Source: JAZOXB01 sp040096185 (GTDB lineage Bacteria > Bacillota > Clostridia > Oscillospirales > Oscillospiraceae). From it: a stretch of DNA of 64,000 bases. Position 1 is the stretch's first letter; each line of letters begins with the position of its first letter. Shown piece after piece: positions 48,971 through 55,735 of this stretch. Under the pieces are notes generated by a model. That model did no database searches, was not told the DNA's origin, and was given only the letters and a program-made list of their open reading frames with translations. The DNA lies in NCBI RefSeq assembly GCF_040096185.1, contig NZ_JBBMFF010000205.1, positions 5,666-69,665 of the forward strand, read 5' to 3'. Both the position numbers and the translations under genes were made by a program.

Positions 48971-49245
48971 AAAAACACTGCGGCAGAGGGCCTCGTTTCC
49001 CCTGCCGCAGCCGTTTTCCTGCGTCATGGCGCACCTGCGCCGCATGCTTCTGTAGGTCTTCTGACTCGTGCTCTCGGGTCTCCCCCGCAACGCGGCGCTC
49101 AGCCTTCTCAGTTCCCCCAATGACCGGCTTTCGCCCATGGAGCTCGCGTCTTGCACATACAGCGCCGGTCGGCGTTGCAGGCTCTCACTGCATTCCCTTG
49201 TCCATCTCCGGCTGTACATATGCCCTGCCGGAGCCACAAAAGCTT
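48971..49245 (-). promoter_or_regulatory. Cobalamin riboswitch with terminator, controls the giant SLH gene
   Basis: On the minus strand the leader has AAGGGAATGCAGTGAGAGCC, a GCGCTGTATG segment in the position of the CRCTGT core motif, AACTGAGAAGGC, and the B12 box GAGTCAGAAGACCTAC (plus-strand 49051-49068). After the aptamer comes CTGCGGCAGGGG paired with CCCTCTGCCGCAG (48978-49010) and a TGTTTTTATTATTTT tract, an intrinsic terminator directly before the ribosome site. Cobalamin binding should favour the terminator and shut off the gene. Boundaries are approximate. Confidence 0.9.
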
Positions 49246-49263
49246 TTTATTTTTAACCTATTC

Positions 49264-49292
49264 AGTATAGCATATTTCCGCAGCATTGTAAA
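49264..49292 (-). promoter_or_regulatory. Promoter of the riboswitch-giant SLH transcript
   Basis: Minus strand TTTACA (49287-49292), 17 bp, TATACT (49264-49269). Confidence 0.8.
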
Positions 49293-49327
49293 GCCGGATG
49301 AAAAACGTTCCGACCCTATAACCGCCG

Positions 49328-49356
49328 TTGACGAAGCGCCGAAAATACGCTATAAT
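49328..49356 (+). promoter_or_regulatory. Promoter of galM-thyA-folA
   Basis: TTGACG (49328-49333), 17 bp, TATAAT (49351-49356). Confidence 0.85.
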
Positions 49357-49404
49357 TTGAATTGTATATTATGATCCGCCCCCGGCGGGAAGGAGTGCAG
49401 CATT

Positions 49405-50325
49405 ATGATCCAGTTATCTGATTTCTATGGCTACAGCATGTATACCATCTCTTCCGATACGCTTTCCGTCTCCGTGATGAGCCTCGGTGCGACCGTCACA
49501 AGGCTTGCCTATCAGGGCCGCAATGTCGTGGTCAGCCTGAAGACTCCGGACGACTATCTGCAGGACACCAGCTACCTCGGCGCGATCGTCGGACGCTATG
49601 CCAACCGCATTGCGGGCGGCCGCTTCCCGCTAAACGGCAAGACGGTGCAAGTCGAGCAGAACGAGGGCCGCAATCACCTGCACGGTGGCAGCGTCGGCTT
49701 CCACAAGCGCATCTGGGCCGCTGAATGCCTTGGGGAGCAGGCAGTGCGCTTCACGCTGCACACGCCGGACGGCGACGCGGGCTACCCCGGTGAACTGACG
49801 ATGCACGTCACCTATCGCGTGGAGGGCAGCCGGCTCTTCCTCGATTTTGAGGGTGTCAGCACAAAGGACACCATCCTCGCGCCCACAACGCACATGTATT
49901 TCAACCTCGGCGGCACGGAGAGCATCCTCGGAACGACGCTGCAGATCAATGCCGGCCGTTGGATCCCCGTGGACGGCGAGCTCATTCCCACCGGAGAGCT
50001 GCGCCCGGCCGAGGGCCCGTTCGACTTCCGCACGCCGCACACCATTGCGCAGAACTTTGACCACGGCTTCGTGCTCGACGGCCAGGACGCTCTTGTGGCA
50101 GAGGACGGCGGCGTCCGCCTGTCGCTGCACACGGACTACCCTGCCCTGCAGCTCTACACCGGTGAATTCCTCTCGGGCAAGCTCCATCCGAATCAGGGCT
50201 TTGCCATTGAGCCGGAGGCCTGCCCCGACACGCCGAACCATCCGGAATTCGGCTCCTCCGTGCTGAAGGCCGGTGAGACGTTCCATCGCTCCATCACCTA
50301 TACCTTCGAATCCACCGCAAAATGA
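49405..50325 (+). CDS. galM: Aldose 1-epimerase
   Basis: 306 residues, AAGGAG 9 nt upstream. Interconverts alpha and beta anomers of galactose/glucose. Substrate and catalytic residues: NRIAGGRF, NHLHGG (first His), THMYFNLGG (catalytic His), FDHGFVLDG, and the catalytic Glu in FAIEPEACPDTPNHPEF. Cotranscribed with thyA (stop and start overlap by 4 bp), an unusual pairing that looks accidental and not metabolic. Confidence 0.93.
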   Translation: MIQLSDFYGYSMYTISSDTLSVSVMSLGATVTRLAYQGRNVVVSLKTPDDYLQDTSYLGAIVGRYANRIAGGRFPLNGKTVQVEQNEGRNHLHGGSVGFHKRIWAAECLGEQAVRFTLHTPDGDAGYPGELTMHVTYRVEGSRLFLDFEGVSTKDTILAPTTHMYFNLGGTESILGTTLQINAGRWIPVDGELIPTGELRPAEGPFDFRTPHTIAQNFDHGFVLDGQDALVAEDGGVRLSLHTDYPALQLYTGEFLSGKLHPNQGFAIEPEACPDTPNHPEFGSSVLKAGETFHRSITYTFESTAK

Positions 50326-51152
50326 GCCGCGCCGATTTGCTCTACCGCGAGACGTGTGCACGCATCCTGCGCGAGGGCGTCTGGGACACCGATCAGTCCG
50401 TTCGCCCGCGCTGGGCGGACGGTTCCCCGGCCCATACGGTCAAGTGCTTCGGTGTGGTGAACCGCTATGATCTGCAGGAGGAATTCCCGCTCATGACGCT
50501 GCGCCGCACCTATTGGCGCTCATGCGTGGAGGAACTGCTGTGGATCTGGCAGAAGAAGTCGAACAACGTCCGCGACCTCGGCAGCCATATCTGGGACAGC
50601 TGGGCCGATGAGAGCGGCTCCATCGGCAAGGCCTACGGCTATCAGCTCGGCATCAAATACCGTTTCCCGGAGGGAGAGTTCGATCAGGTCGACCGCGTGC
50701 TGTACGACCTGAAGCACAACCCGGCCAGCCGCCGCATTCTGACAAGCCTCTACAATTTCGCCGATCTGCACGAGATGGCTCTGTATCCCTGCGCCTATTC
50801 CATGACGTTCCATGTCAGCGGCAACCGGCTCAACGCCATTCTGAATCAGCGCTCGCAGGACATGCTCACGGCAAACAACTGGAATGTCGTGCAGTATGCC
50901 GTGCTCGTGCACATGCTGGCGCAGGTCAGCGGTCTTGTCGCAGGCGAGCTCGTGCATGTGATCGCCGATTGCCATATCTACGACCGCCACATTCCGCTTG
51001 TCGAGCAGATGCTGGAGCTGGAGCCGTATCCCGCGCCGGAATTCCGGCTCGATCCTGCGGTCACGGACTTCTATGCCTTCACGCCGGACAGCGTGCAGGT
51101 GGAGAACTACCGCTATCATCCGTTTTCGGCCAGAATTCCTGTCGCCATTTAG
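50322..51152 (+). CDS. thyA: Thymidylate synthase
   Basis: 276 residues. Methylates dUMP with methylenetetrahydrofolate, yielding dTMP and dihydrofolate. Nucleophile in ALYPCAYSM; RSQDM-type NQRSQDMLTANNWNVVQYA dUMP binding; HVIADCHIYDRH near 215-230. It lacks the classical -RxYGxQWR insertion length, as is common in clostridial ThyA. Followed 8 bp later by folA, which recycles the dihydrofolate. Confidence 0.93.
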   Translation: MSRADLLYRETCARILREGVWDTDQSVRPRWADGSPAHTVKCFGVVNRYDLQEEFPLMTLRRTYWRSCVEELLWIWQKKSNNVRDLGSHIWDSWADESGSIGKAYGYQLGIKYRFPEGEFDQVDRVLYDLKHNPASRRILTSLYNFADLHEMALYPCAYSMTFHVSGNRLNAILNQRSQDMLTANNWNVVQYAVLVHMLAQVSGLVAGELVHVIADCHIYDRHIPLVEQMLELEPYPAPEFRLDPAVTDFYAFTPDSVQVENYRYHPFSARIPVAI

Positions 51153-51160
51153 GAGGAGCC

Positions 51161-51664
51161 ATGGACTGCATCGTCAACGTCACGCAAAACTGGGGCATCG
51201 GGAAGGACGGCGATCTGCTTGTCTCCATTTCCGCTGACCTGCGCCGCTTCCGCGCGCTCACGACCGGGAAGACCGTGATCTATGGCCGCAAGACCCTGCT
51301 CACCTTCCCCCACGCGCGCCCGCTGCCGAACCGCGAGAACTGGATCCTATCGGCCACGCCCGGCTTTTCCGTGCCGGGCGCAGCGGTGTTTCCGTCGCTT
51401 GCGGCCCTGCAGGAAGCCATGCGTACCCGTCCGGCCGATTCGCTGTGCCTCATCGGCGGTGCGAGCGTCTACCGCGCGCTGCTGCCGTGGTGCAGCCGCG
51501 TGCTGCTCACGCAGACCTGCGCCGACCTGCCTGCCGACCGGTTTTTCCCCGATCTGGACCGGCTCCCGAACTGGCGCTGCACGGACACCGGCCCCCTGCA
51601 GGAGGACGGCGGCCATTGCTTCCGCTATCTGACCTACGAAAACGACGCTCCGCTTCCATTATGA
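51161..51664 (+). CDS. folA: Dihydrofolate reductase
   Basis: 167 residues from ATG 51161 with AGGAGGAG. CIVNVTQNWGIGKDGDLL at the N-terminus is the substrate/NADPH loop, ISADLRRFRALTTGKTVIYGRKT includes the helix with the catalytic acidic residue region, and LCLIGGASVYRALLPWCSRV is the NADPH-binding GG motif. Partner of thyA in the same operon. An earlier in-frame extension to 50969 lies within thyA and is rejected. Confidence 0.93.
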   Translation: MDCIVNVTQNWGIGKDGDLLVSISADLRRFRALTTGKTVIYGRKTLLTFPHARPLPNRENWILSATPGFSVPGAAVFPSLAALQEAMRTRPADSLCLIGGASVYRALLPWCSRVLLTQTCADLPADRFFPDLDRLPNWRCTDTGPLQEDGGHCFRYLTYENDAPLPL

Positions 51665-51675
51665 ACATAGAATTG

Positions 51676-51716
51676 CTCCCTTCTGCGCAGACTAAGCGCC
51701 GAAGGGAGTGATTTTT
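51676..51716 (+). promoter_or_regulatory. Hairpin enclosing the trxA ribosome site
   Basis: CTCCCTTC (51676-51683) pairs with GAAGGGAG (51701-51708), extended by GCGC/GCGC. The 3' arm is the Shine-Dalgarno of trxA, and TGATTTTTATG follows. It could act as a weak terminator after folA, as a translational lock on trxA, or both. Confidence 0.5.
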
Positions 51717-52037
51717 ATGCCGATTTTACCTTTGACGGAAGAAAATTTCGAGCAGGAGGTCCTGCAGGCCGAGGGGCCGGTGCTCGTAGACCTCTTTGCC
51801 GCGTGGTGCGGCCCGTGCCGTGCGCTTGCGCCGGTGCTGGAGACGCTGGCAGAGGCTCGGCCGGAGCTGCGCATCGGAAAGGTCGATGTGGACGCCCAGC
51901 CCGAGCTTGCGGCGCGGTTTGACGTGCTGACCGTCCCGACGCTGCTGCTGTTCCGCTCCGGCAGGCTGCTCCGGCGCACGACCGGCGCAAAAACGCTGAC
52001 GGAGCTGGAGGAATTCCTGCGGAGCGGCGAAGCATGA
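51717..52037 (+). CDS. trxA: Thioredoxin
   Basis: 106 residues from ATG 51717. Active site AAWCGPCR (residues 30-37), cis-proline in VLTVPTLLLF, standard thioredoxin fold. Reduced by the adjacent TrxB (4-bp overlap). An earlier GTG at 51708 abuts the ribosome site and is less likely. Located after folA and before trxB in a run that could be cotranscribed. Confidence 0.93.
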   Translation: MPILPLTEENFEQEVLQAEGPVLVDLFAAWCGPCRALAPVLETLAEARPELRIGKVDVDAQPELAARFDVLTVPTLLLFRSGRLLRRTTGAKTLTELEEFLRSGEA

Positions 52038-52948
52038 GATGCTATGACATGGCCGTGGTCGGGGCCGGACCGGCGGGCTGCACGGCGGCTCTCTATGCCG
52101 CCCGCGCCGGGCTGGACGTGCTCGTTCTCGAGCGGCTCGGCCCCGGCGGGCAGATGGCGCAGACGCAGCACATTGAGAATTACCCCGGCTTTCCGGACGG
52201 CGCAGACGGAGCCGCGCTGGCAGACGGCATGAAAGCGGGTGCGGAGCGCGCGGGAGCCATTTTTCTGCTGGCCGACGTCCGCAGCGCGCAGCTCACCGGC
52301 CGCGTAAAGGAGCTGCAGACGGACGGCGGGCCGGTCCTTGCCCGGACCGTTGTGCTCGCCACGGGAGCGGGCCCGCGGAGGCTCGGGCTGCCGCAGGAGG
52401 ACGAGCTGCCCGGCGTGAGCTACTGCGCCGCCTGCGACGGGGCGTTTTTCCGCGGGAAGGACGTCGCCGTGGTCGGCGGCGGCAATTCCGCCGTCAGCGA
52501 AGCCCTGCTGCTGTCGCGGCTGTGCCGCCATGTGACGCTCGTGCACCGCCGCAGCACGTTCCGGGCAGCGCCCGCCGGGCTGGCGGCGCTGGAAAAGCAG
52601 GACAATGTGACATTCTGCCGGAACAGCATCGTAACGGAGCTGCTGGGCCGTGAGCGCCTGACCGGCATCCGCCTGCAGAACGGCCGGGAGCTGGAGATCA
52701 GCGGCCTGTTTGTCTGCATCGGCCGCACGCCTGTCTCCGCCCTCGGCGGCGAGCAGCTCCGCCGGACGCCGGACGGCTATTACTGCGCGGACGAGACGAC
52801 ACGGACCGGCCTGCCGGGCGTTTTTGCCGCAGGCGACGTGCGGGAAAAGCAGCTGCGCCAGATCGTTACGGCCGTCTCGGACGGCGCAGCGGCGGCGCAG
52901 CAGGCGGAGCATTATCTGGGCAAAACGTCCCGCAGGGCGGAAATATAG
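52034..52948 (+). CDS. trxB: Thioredoxin reductase
   Basis: 304 residues. FAD and NAD(P)H Rossmann motifs GAGPAGCTAALYAARAG and VVGGGNSAVSEALLLSRL; redox CxxC in YCAACDGAFF; FAD-binding GVFAAGDVREKQLRQIVTAVSDGA at the end. HRRSTFRA in the pyridine-nucleotide loop suggests NADPH. Converges with, and overlaps by 37 bp, the homocysteine methyltransferase gene on the other strand. Confidence 0.93.
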   Translation: MRCYDMAVVGAGPAGCTAALYAARAGLDVLVLERLGPGGQMAQTQHIENYPGFPDGADGAALADGMKAGAERAGAIFLLADVRSAQLTGRVKELQTDGGPVLARTVVLATGAGPRRLGLPQEDELPGVSYCAACDGAFFRGKDVAVVGGGNSAVSEALLLSRLCRHVTLVHRRSTFRAAPAGLAALEKQDNVTFCRNSIVTELLGRERLTGIRLQNGRELEISGLFVCIGRTPVSALGGEQLRRTPDGYYCADETTRTGLPGVFAAGDVREKQLRQIVTAVSDGAAAAQQAEHYLGKTSRRAEI

Positions 52949-53787
52949 CGCGGATCCGTGCCGCAGCAGCCGCCGACGAGTGCAGCTCCGGCATCGATCA
53001 GCGTGCGCATATGCTGCGCGAATGCCGCCGGGCCCATGGAATAGATGGCCTCGCCCTCCGGCGAGATCTCCGGCATACCCGCATTCGGCTTGACAAGGAG
53101 CGGCACCTTTGCAGCCTGCCTCATGTTGCGCACAAGGCTCTCGAGCTGGTCCGGGCCGGTGGAGCAGTTGATGCCGACGGCGGCCGCGCCGAGCTCCTGC
53201 AGCGTCTCCACGGCCTCGACGCAGGTCCCGCCGAAATAGCCGCTGCCGTCGGCCTGCACCGTCATGCTGCACAGGACCGGCAGGGCGCAGACACTCTGCG
53301 CCGCCTCGAGGGCGACGGTCATCTCGTCGATGCCGAGCATGGTCTCCACGACGAGCAGGTCGGCCCCGGCCTCGGCCAATGCCGTAATTTGCTCCGTGTA
53401 AATCTCAAACAGCTCGTGATATGTCATTGTCCCGGCAGGCTCGAGCGGCACGCCGGTCGTTGTGAGGTCGCCTGCCACGAGCGCGTGGCCGCCTGCCGCC
53501 TCGCGCGACAGGGCAACGAGCTGCCGGTTCAGAAGCGCAACATCGTTCTCTCGGCCGCAGCGTGCAAGCCCGCGCCGGTTGGCGCAGAACGTCGGCGCAT
53601 AGATGATCTGTGACCCGGCCGCGATATAGTCCCGCTGCAGAGCCAGCAGAGGCTCCGGATGCTCTGTGACCCAGGCCTCCGTACAGATGCCGCGCGGCAT
53701 GCCCGCGCGCATCAGGTTCGAGCCGGTCGCGCCGTCGAGCAGTACGGGGCCGCGCGCAAGCAGCGCCTGAAAAGCTTCGTTTGTCAT
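52912..53787 (-). CDS. Homocysteine S-methyltransferase family protein
   Basis: 291 residues from ATG 53787 with GGAGG 6 nt upstream. A homocysteine-binding TIM barrel: LLDGATGSNLMRAGMPRG, QIIYAPTFCANR, LLVVETMLGIDEM, and zinc ligands GINCS and GGCCGTDPRYI. Only the Hcy domain is present; the folate, cobalamin and activation domains of MetH are absent. It may be the first subunit of a split methionine synthase or use S-methylmethionine or another donor. Given the cobamide genes in the window a B12-linked role is possible but not shown. Confidence 0.88.
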   Translation of the reverse strand: MTNEAFQALLARGPVLLDGATGSNLMRAGMPRGICTEAWVTEHPEPLLALQRDYIAAGSQIIYAPTFCANRRGLARCGRENDVALLNRQLVALSREAAGGHALVAGDLTTTGVPLEPAGTMTYHELFEIYTEQITALAEAGADLLVVETMLGIDEMTVALEAAQSVCALPVLCSMTVQADGSGYFGGTCVEAVETLQELGAAAVGINCSTGPDQLESLVRNMRQAAKVPLLVKPNAGMPEISPEGEAIYSMGPAAFAQHMRTLIDAGAALVGGCCGTDPRYISALRDVLPR

Positions 53788-53818
53788 AGGTTCCTCCGTG
53801 GTATGGATTTCTTTCTCT

Positions 53819-53847
53819 ATTCTACCCGTTTCGGCGGGAATTTGCAA
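53819..53847 (-). promoter_or_regulatory. Promoter of the homocysteine methyltransferase gene
   Basis: Minus strand TTGCAA (53842-53847), 17 bp, TAGAAT (53819-53824). Confidence 0.7.
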
Positions 53848-53873
53848 CGAGAAACTTCCGCATGCATTTTCGG

Positions 53874-53902
53874 TTGCATTCCGGTGGGGTTTCTGCTAGA
53901 AT
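53874..53902 (+). promoter_or_regulatory. Promoter of the M29 aminopeptidase
   Basis: TTGCAT (53874-53879), 17 bp, TAGAAT (53897-53902). Confidence 0.75.
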
Positions 53903-53939
53903 AGCGATAGATTCCATTCATTATTACAAGGAGGACAAT

Positions 53940-55163
53940 ATGAAAAAGTCCGTACTGCGCAAATATGCCACGCTGATCGCCACGGTCGGCGTCAATGTCC
54001 AGAAGGGTCAGGAGGTCTTCATCGCCGCCGAGCTCGATCAGCCCGAATTCGTAAAGATGGTCGTTGAGGAATGCTACCGCGCCGGTGCCAAGCGCGTTGT
54101 GGTGGACTGGGACTATCAGCCGCTGACGAAGCTCCATGTCCGCTGGCGCAGCCAGAAGAACCTCTCCACGCTGGAAAACTGGGAGGAGGCCCGCTGGCAG
54201 CACTATGTCGATGAGATTCCCTGCCGCATCTACCTGATTTCCGAGGACCCGGACGGTCTGCGCGGCGTCAATCAGGAAAAGATGGCCAAGGCCGGTCAGG
54301 CCAAGTACAAGGTCATCCGCCCGTACCGCGACCAGATCGAGAACAAGTATCAGTGGTGCATCGCGGCCGTCCCCGGTGTTGCGTGGGCAAAGAAGCTCTT
54401 CCCGAACCTGTCGAAGGCACAGGCCGTCGAGAAGCTGTGGGAAGCCATTCTGGCCGCCTCCCGCGTGGACGACGACCCCGTTGCCGCATGGAAGGCCCAT
54501 AACGAGGACCTCGCCCGCCGCTGTGCCTATCTGAACGACCTCGGCATCACGGAGCTGGAATATCACAGCTCGAACGGCACGAATTTCAAGGTCGGCATGA
54601 TCGAAGACGCCGAATTCAAGGGCGGCGGCGAGAACTCTCTGCTCGGCCACTTCTTCAACCCGAACATCCCGACGGAGGAGGTCTTCATCTCTCCGAAGCG
54701 CGGCGTGGCAGAGGGCATCGTCTATTCCACGAAGCCTCTGTCCTATCAGGGCCAGCTTATCGAGAACTTCTCCATCCGCTTTGAGGGCGGCAAGGCCGTC
54801 GAGGTCCATGCCGAAAAGAACGAGGCCCTTCTGCAGAAGCTCATCTCCATGGATGAGGGCGCTTCCTACCTCGGCGAGTGCGCGCTCGTTCCCTATAACT
54901 CCCCGATCCAGAATTCCGGCCTGCTGTTCTACAACACGCTGTTCGACGAGAACGCCGCCTGCCATCTGGCGCTCGGCATGGGCTTTGCCGACACGATCAA
55001 GAATTTTGAGAACTACACGCTCGACGAGTGCCGTGCCAAGGGCATCAACGATTCCATGGTGCATGAGGACTTCATGATCGGCTCCGCCGACCTGTCCATC
55101 GACGCGCACACGCGCGACGGCCGCACCGTGCCGATCTTCCGCGACGGCAACTGGGCATTTTAA
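53940..55163 (+). CDS. M29 family aminopeptidase
   Basis: 407 residues from ATG 53940 behind AAGGAGG. Thermophilic-aminopeptidase (AmpS/AmpT/PepS) type dimetal enzyme that removes N-terminal residues in the cytoplasm. Conserved blocks: VNVQKGQEVFIAAEL, TEEVFISPKRGVAEGIV (metal Glu), LGECALVPYNSPIQNSG (metal Glu), YNTLFDENAACHLALGMGF (His), and MVHEDFMIGS (Glu-Asp) near the C-terminus. Monocistronic, ending in a strong terminator. Confidence 0.93.
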   Translation: MKKSVLRKYATLIATVGVNVQKGQEVFIAAELDQPEFVKMVVEECYRAGAKRVVVDWDYQPLTKLHVRWRSQKNLSTLENWEEARWQHYVDEIPCRIYLISEDPDGLRGVNQEKMAKAGQAKYKVIRPYRDQIENKYQWCIAAVPGVAWAKKLFPNLSKAQAVEKLWEAILAASRVDDDPVAAWKAHNEDLARRCAYLNDLGITELEYHSSNGTNFKVGMIEDAEFKGGGENSLLGHFFNPNIPTEEVFISPKRGVAEGIVYSTKPLSYQGQLIENFSIRFEGGKAVEVHAEKNEALLQKLISMDEGASYLGECALVPYNSPIQNSGLLFYNTLFDENAACHLALGMGFADTIKNFENYTLDECRAKGINDSMVHEDFMIGSADLSIDAHTRDGRTVPIFRDGNWAF

Positions 55164-55200
55164 TAGGGATCTCTGAATATATCAGAGCTTTTCTGAGTCC
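55164..55200. repeat. Possible degenerate MITE end
   Basis: TAGGGATCTCTGAATATATC starts directly after the aminopeptidase stop and resembles the TAGGGAAGCTCTGATTAAAT end of the element at 17159. No clear second end is seen; CTCTGA/TCAGAG makes a small hairpin. Confidence 0.3.
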
Positions 55201-55207
55201 CGAACAT

Positions 55208-55246
55208 AAAAGCTGCTGCAGCGATTGTGCTGCAGCAGCTTTTTTA
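55208..55246 (+). terminator. Terminator after the aminopeptidase
   Basis: AAAAGCTGCTGCAGC (55208-55222) pairs with GCTGCAGCAGCTTTT (55229-55243), then T and ATT. Confidence 0.9.
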
Positions 55247-55735
55247 TTCCGTTAGTAGGGTGAGCTTCCCGGTTCTGCGGGTCGCGTTCAGGTCGATGAG
55301 GCGCTGGTTTTGGCTTCCGCGCCAGCGGAGCTCCAGTGAGCGCTCCGCCTCGACATACGGTCCGTCCACGAGCACATCGGCAGCCGCCAGCAGCCGCAGG
55401 CGCGCCGGGTCTGACTCCTGCACGAGCGCCTCATAGCGCCAGCCCGTGTAGACCCAGACATTGCCGCCCAGCGCGTGCACGGCCTCTGCCAGCGCAGCGC
55501 ACTCCGCTGCCTGCTCCATCGGCTCCCCGCCGGAGAGCGTCAGGCCGTCGAGCAGCGGGTCTGCAGTATAGCGAGCCAGCAGCGCCGTTGTTGTTTCCTC
55601 GCGGCCGCCTGCCGGGTCGTGCGTCTGCGGATTGTGGCAGCCGGGGCAGCGGTGCGGGCAGCCCTGCGTGAACACGGTCAGCCGCAGGCCCGGTCCGTCC
55701 ACGATAGACTCGGAGACCGTTCCGGCAATGCGCAT
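55244..55735 (-). CDS. nrdG: Anaerobic ribonucleotide reductase activating protein
   Basis: 163 residues. A radical SAM enzyme that installs the glycyl radical on NrdD. The [4Fe-4S] motif is QGCPHRCPGCHNP, and GLTLSGGEPM is the SAM-binding GGE motif. Its start overlaps the nrdD stop by one base (TGATG), so the two are translated together. Confidence 0.95.
   Translation of the reverse strand: MRIAGTVSESIVDGPGLRLTVFTQGCPHRCPGCHNPQTHDPAGGREETTTALLARYTADPLLDGLTLSGGEPMEQAAECAALAEAVHALGGNVWVYTGWRYEALVQESDPARLRLLAAADVLVDGPYVEAERSLELRWRGSQNQRLIDLNATRRTGKLTLLTE

Noticed and set aside
49405..51664. A functional link of galM with thyA-folA
   Set aside because: The genes overlap or are closely spaced, but no shared pathway is known; treated as chance operon neighbours.
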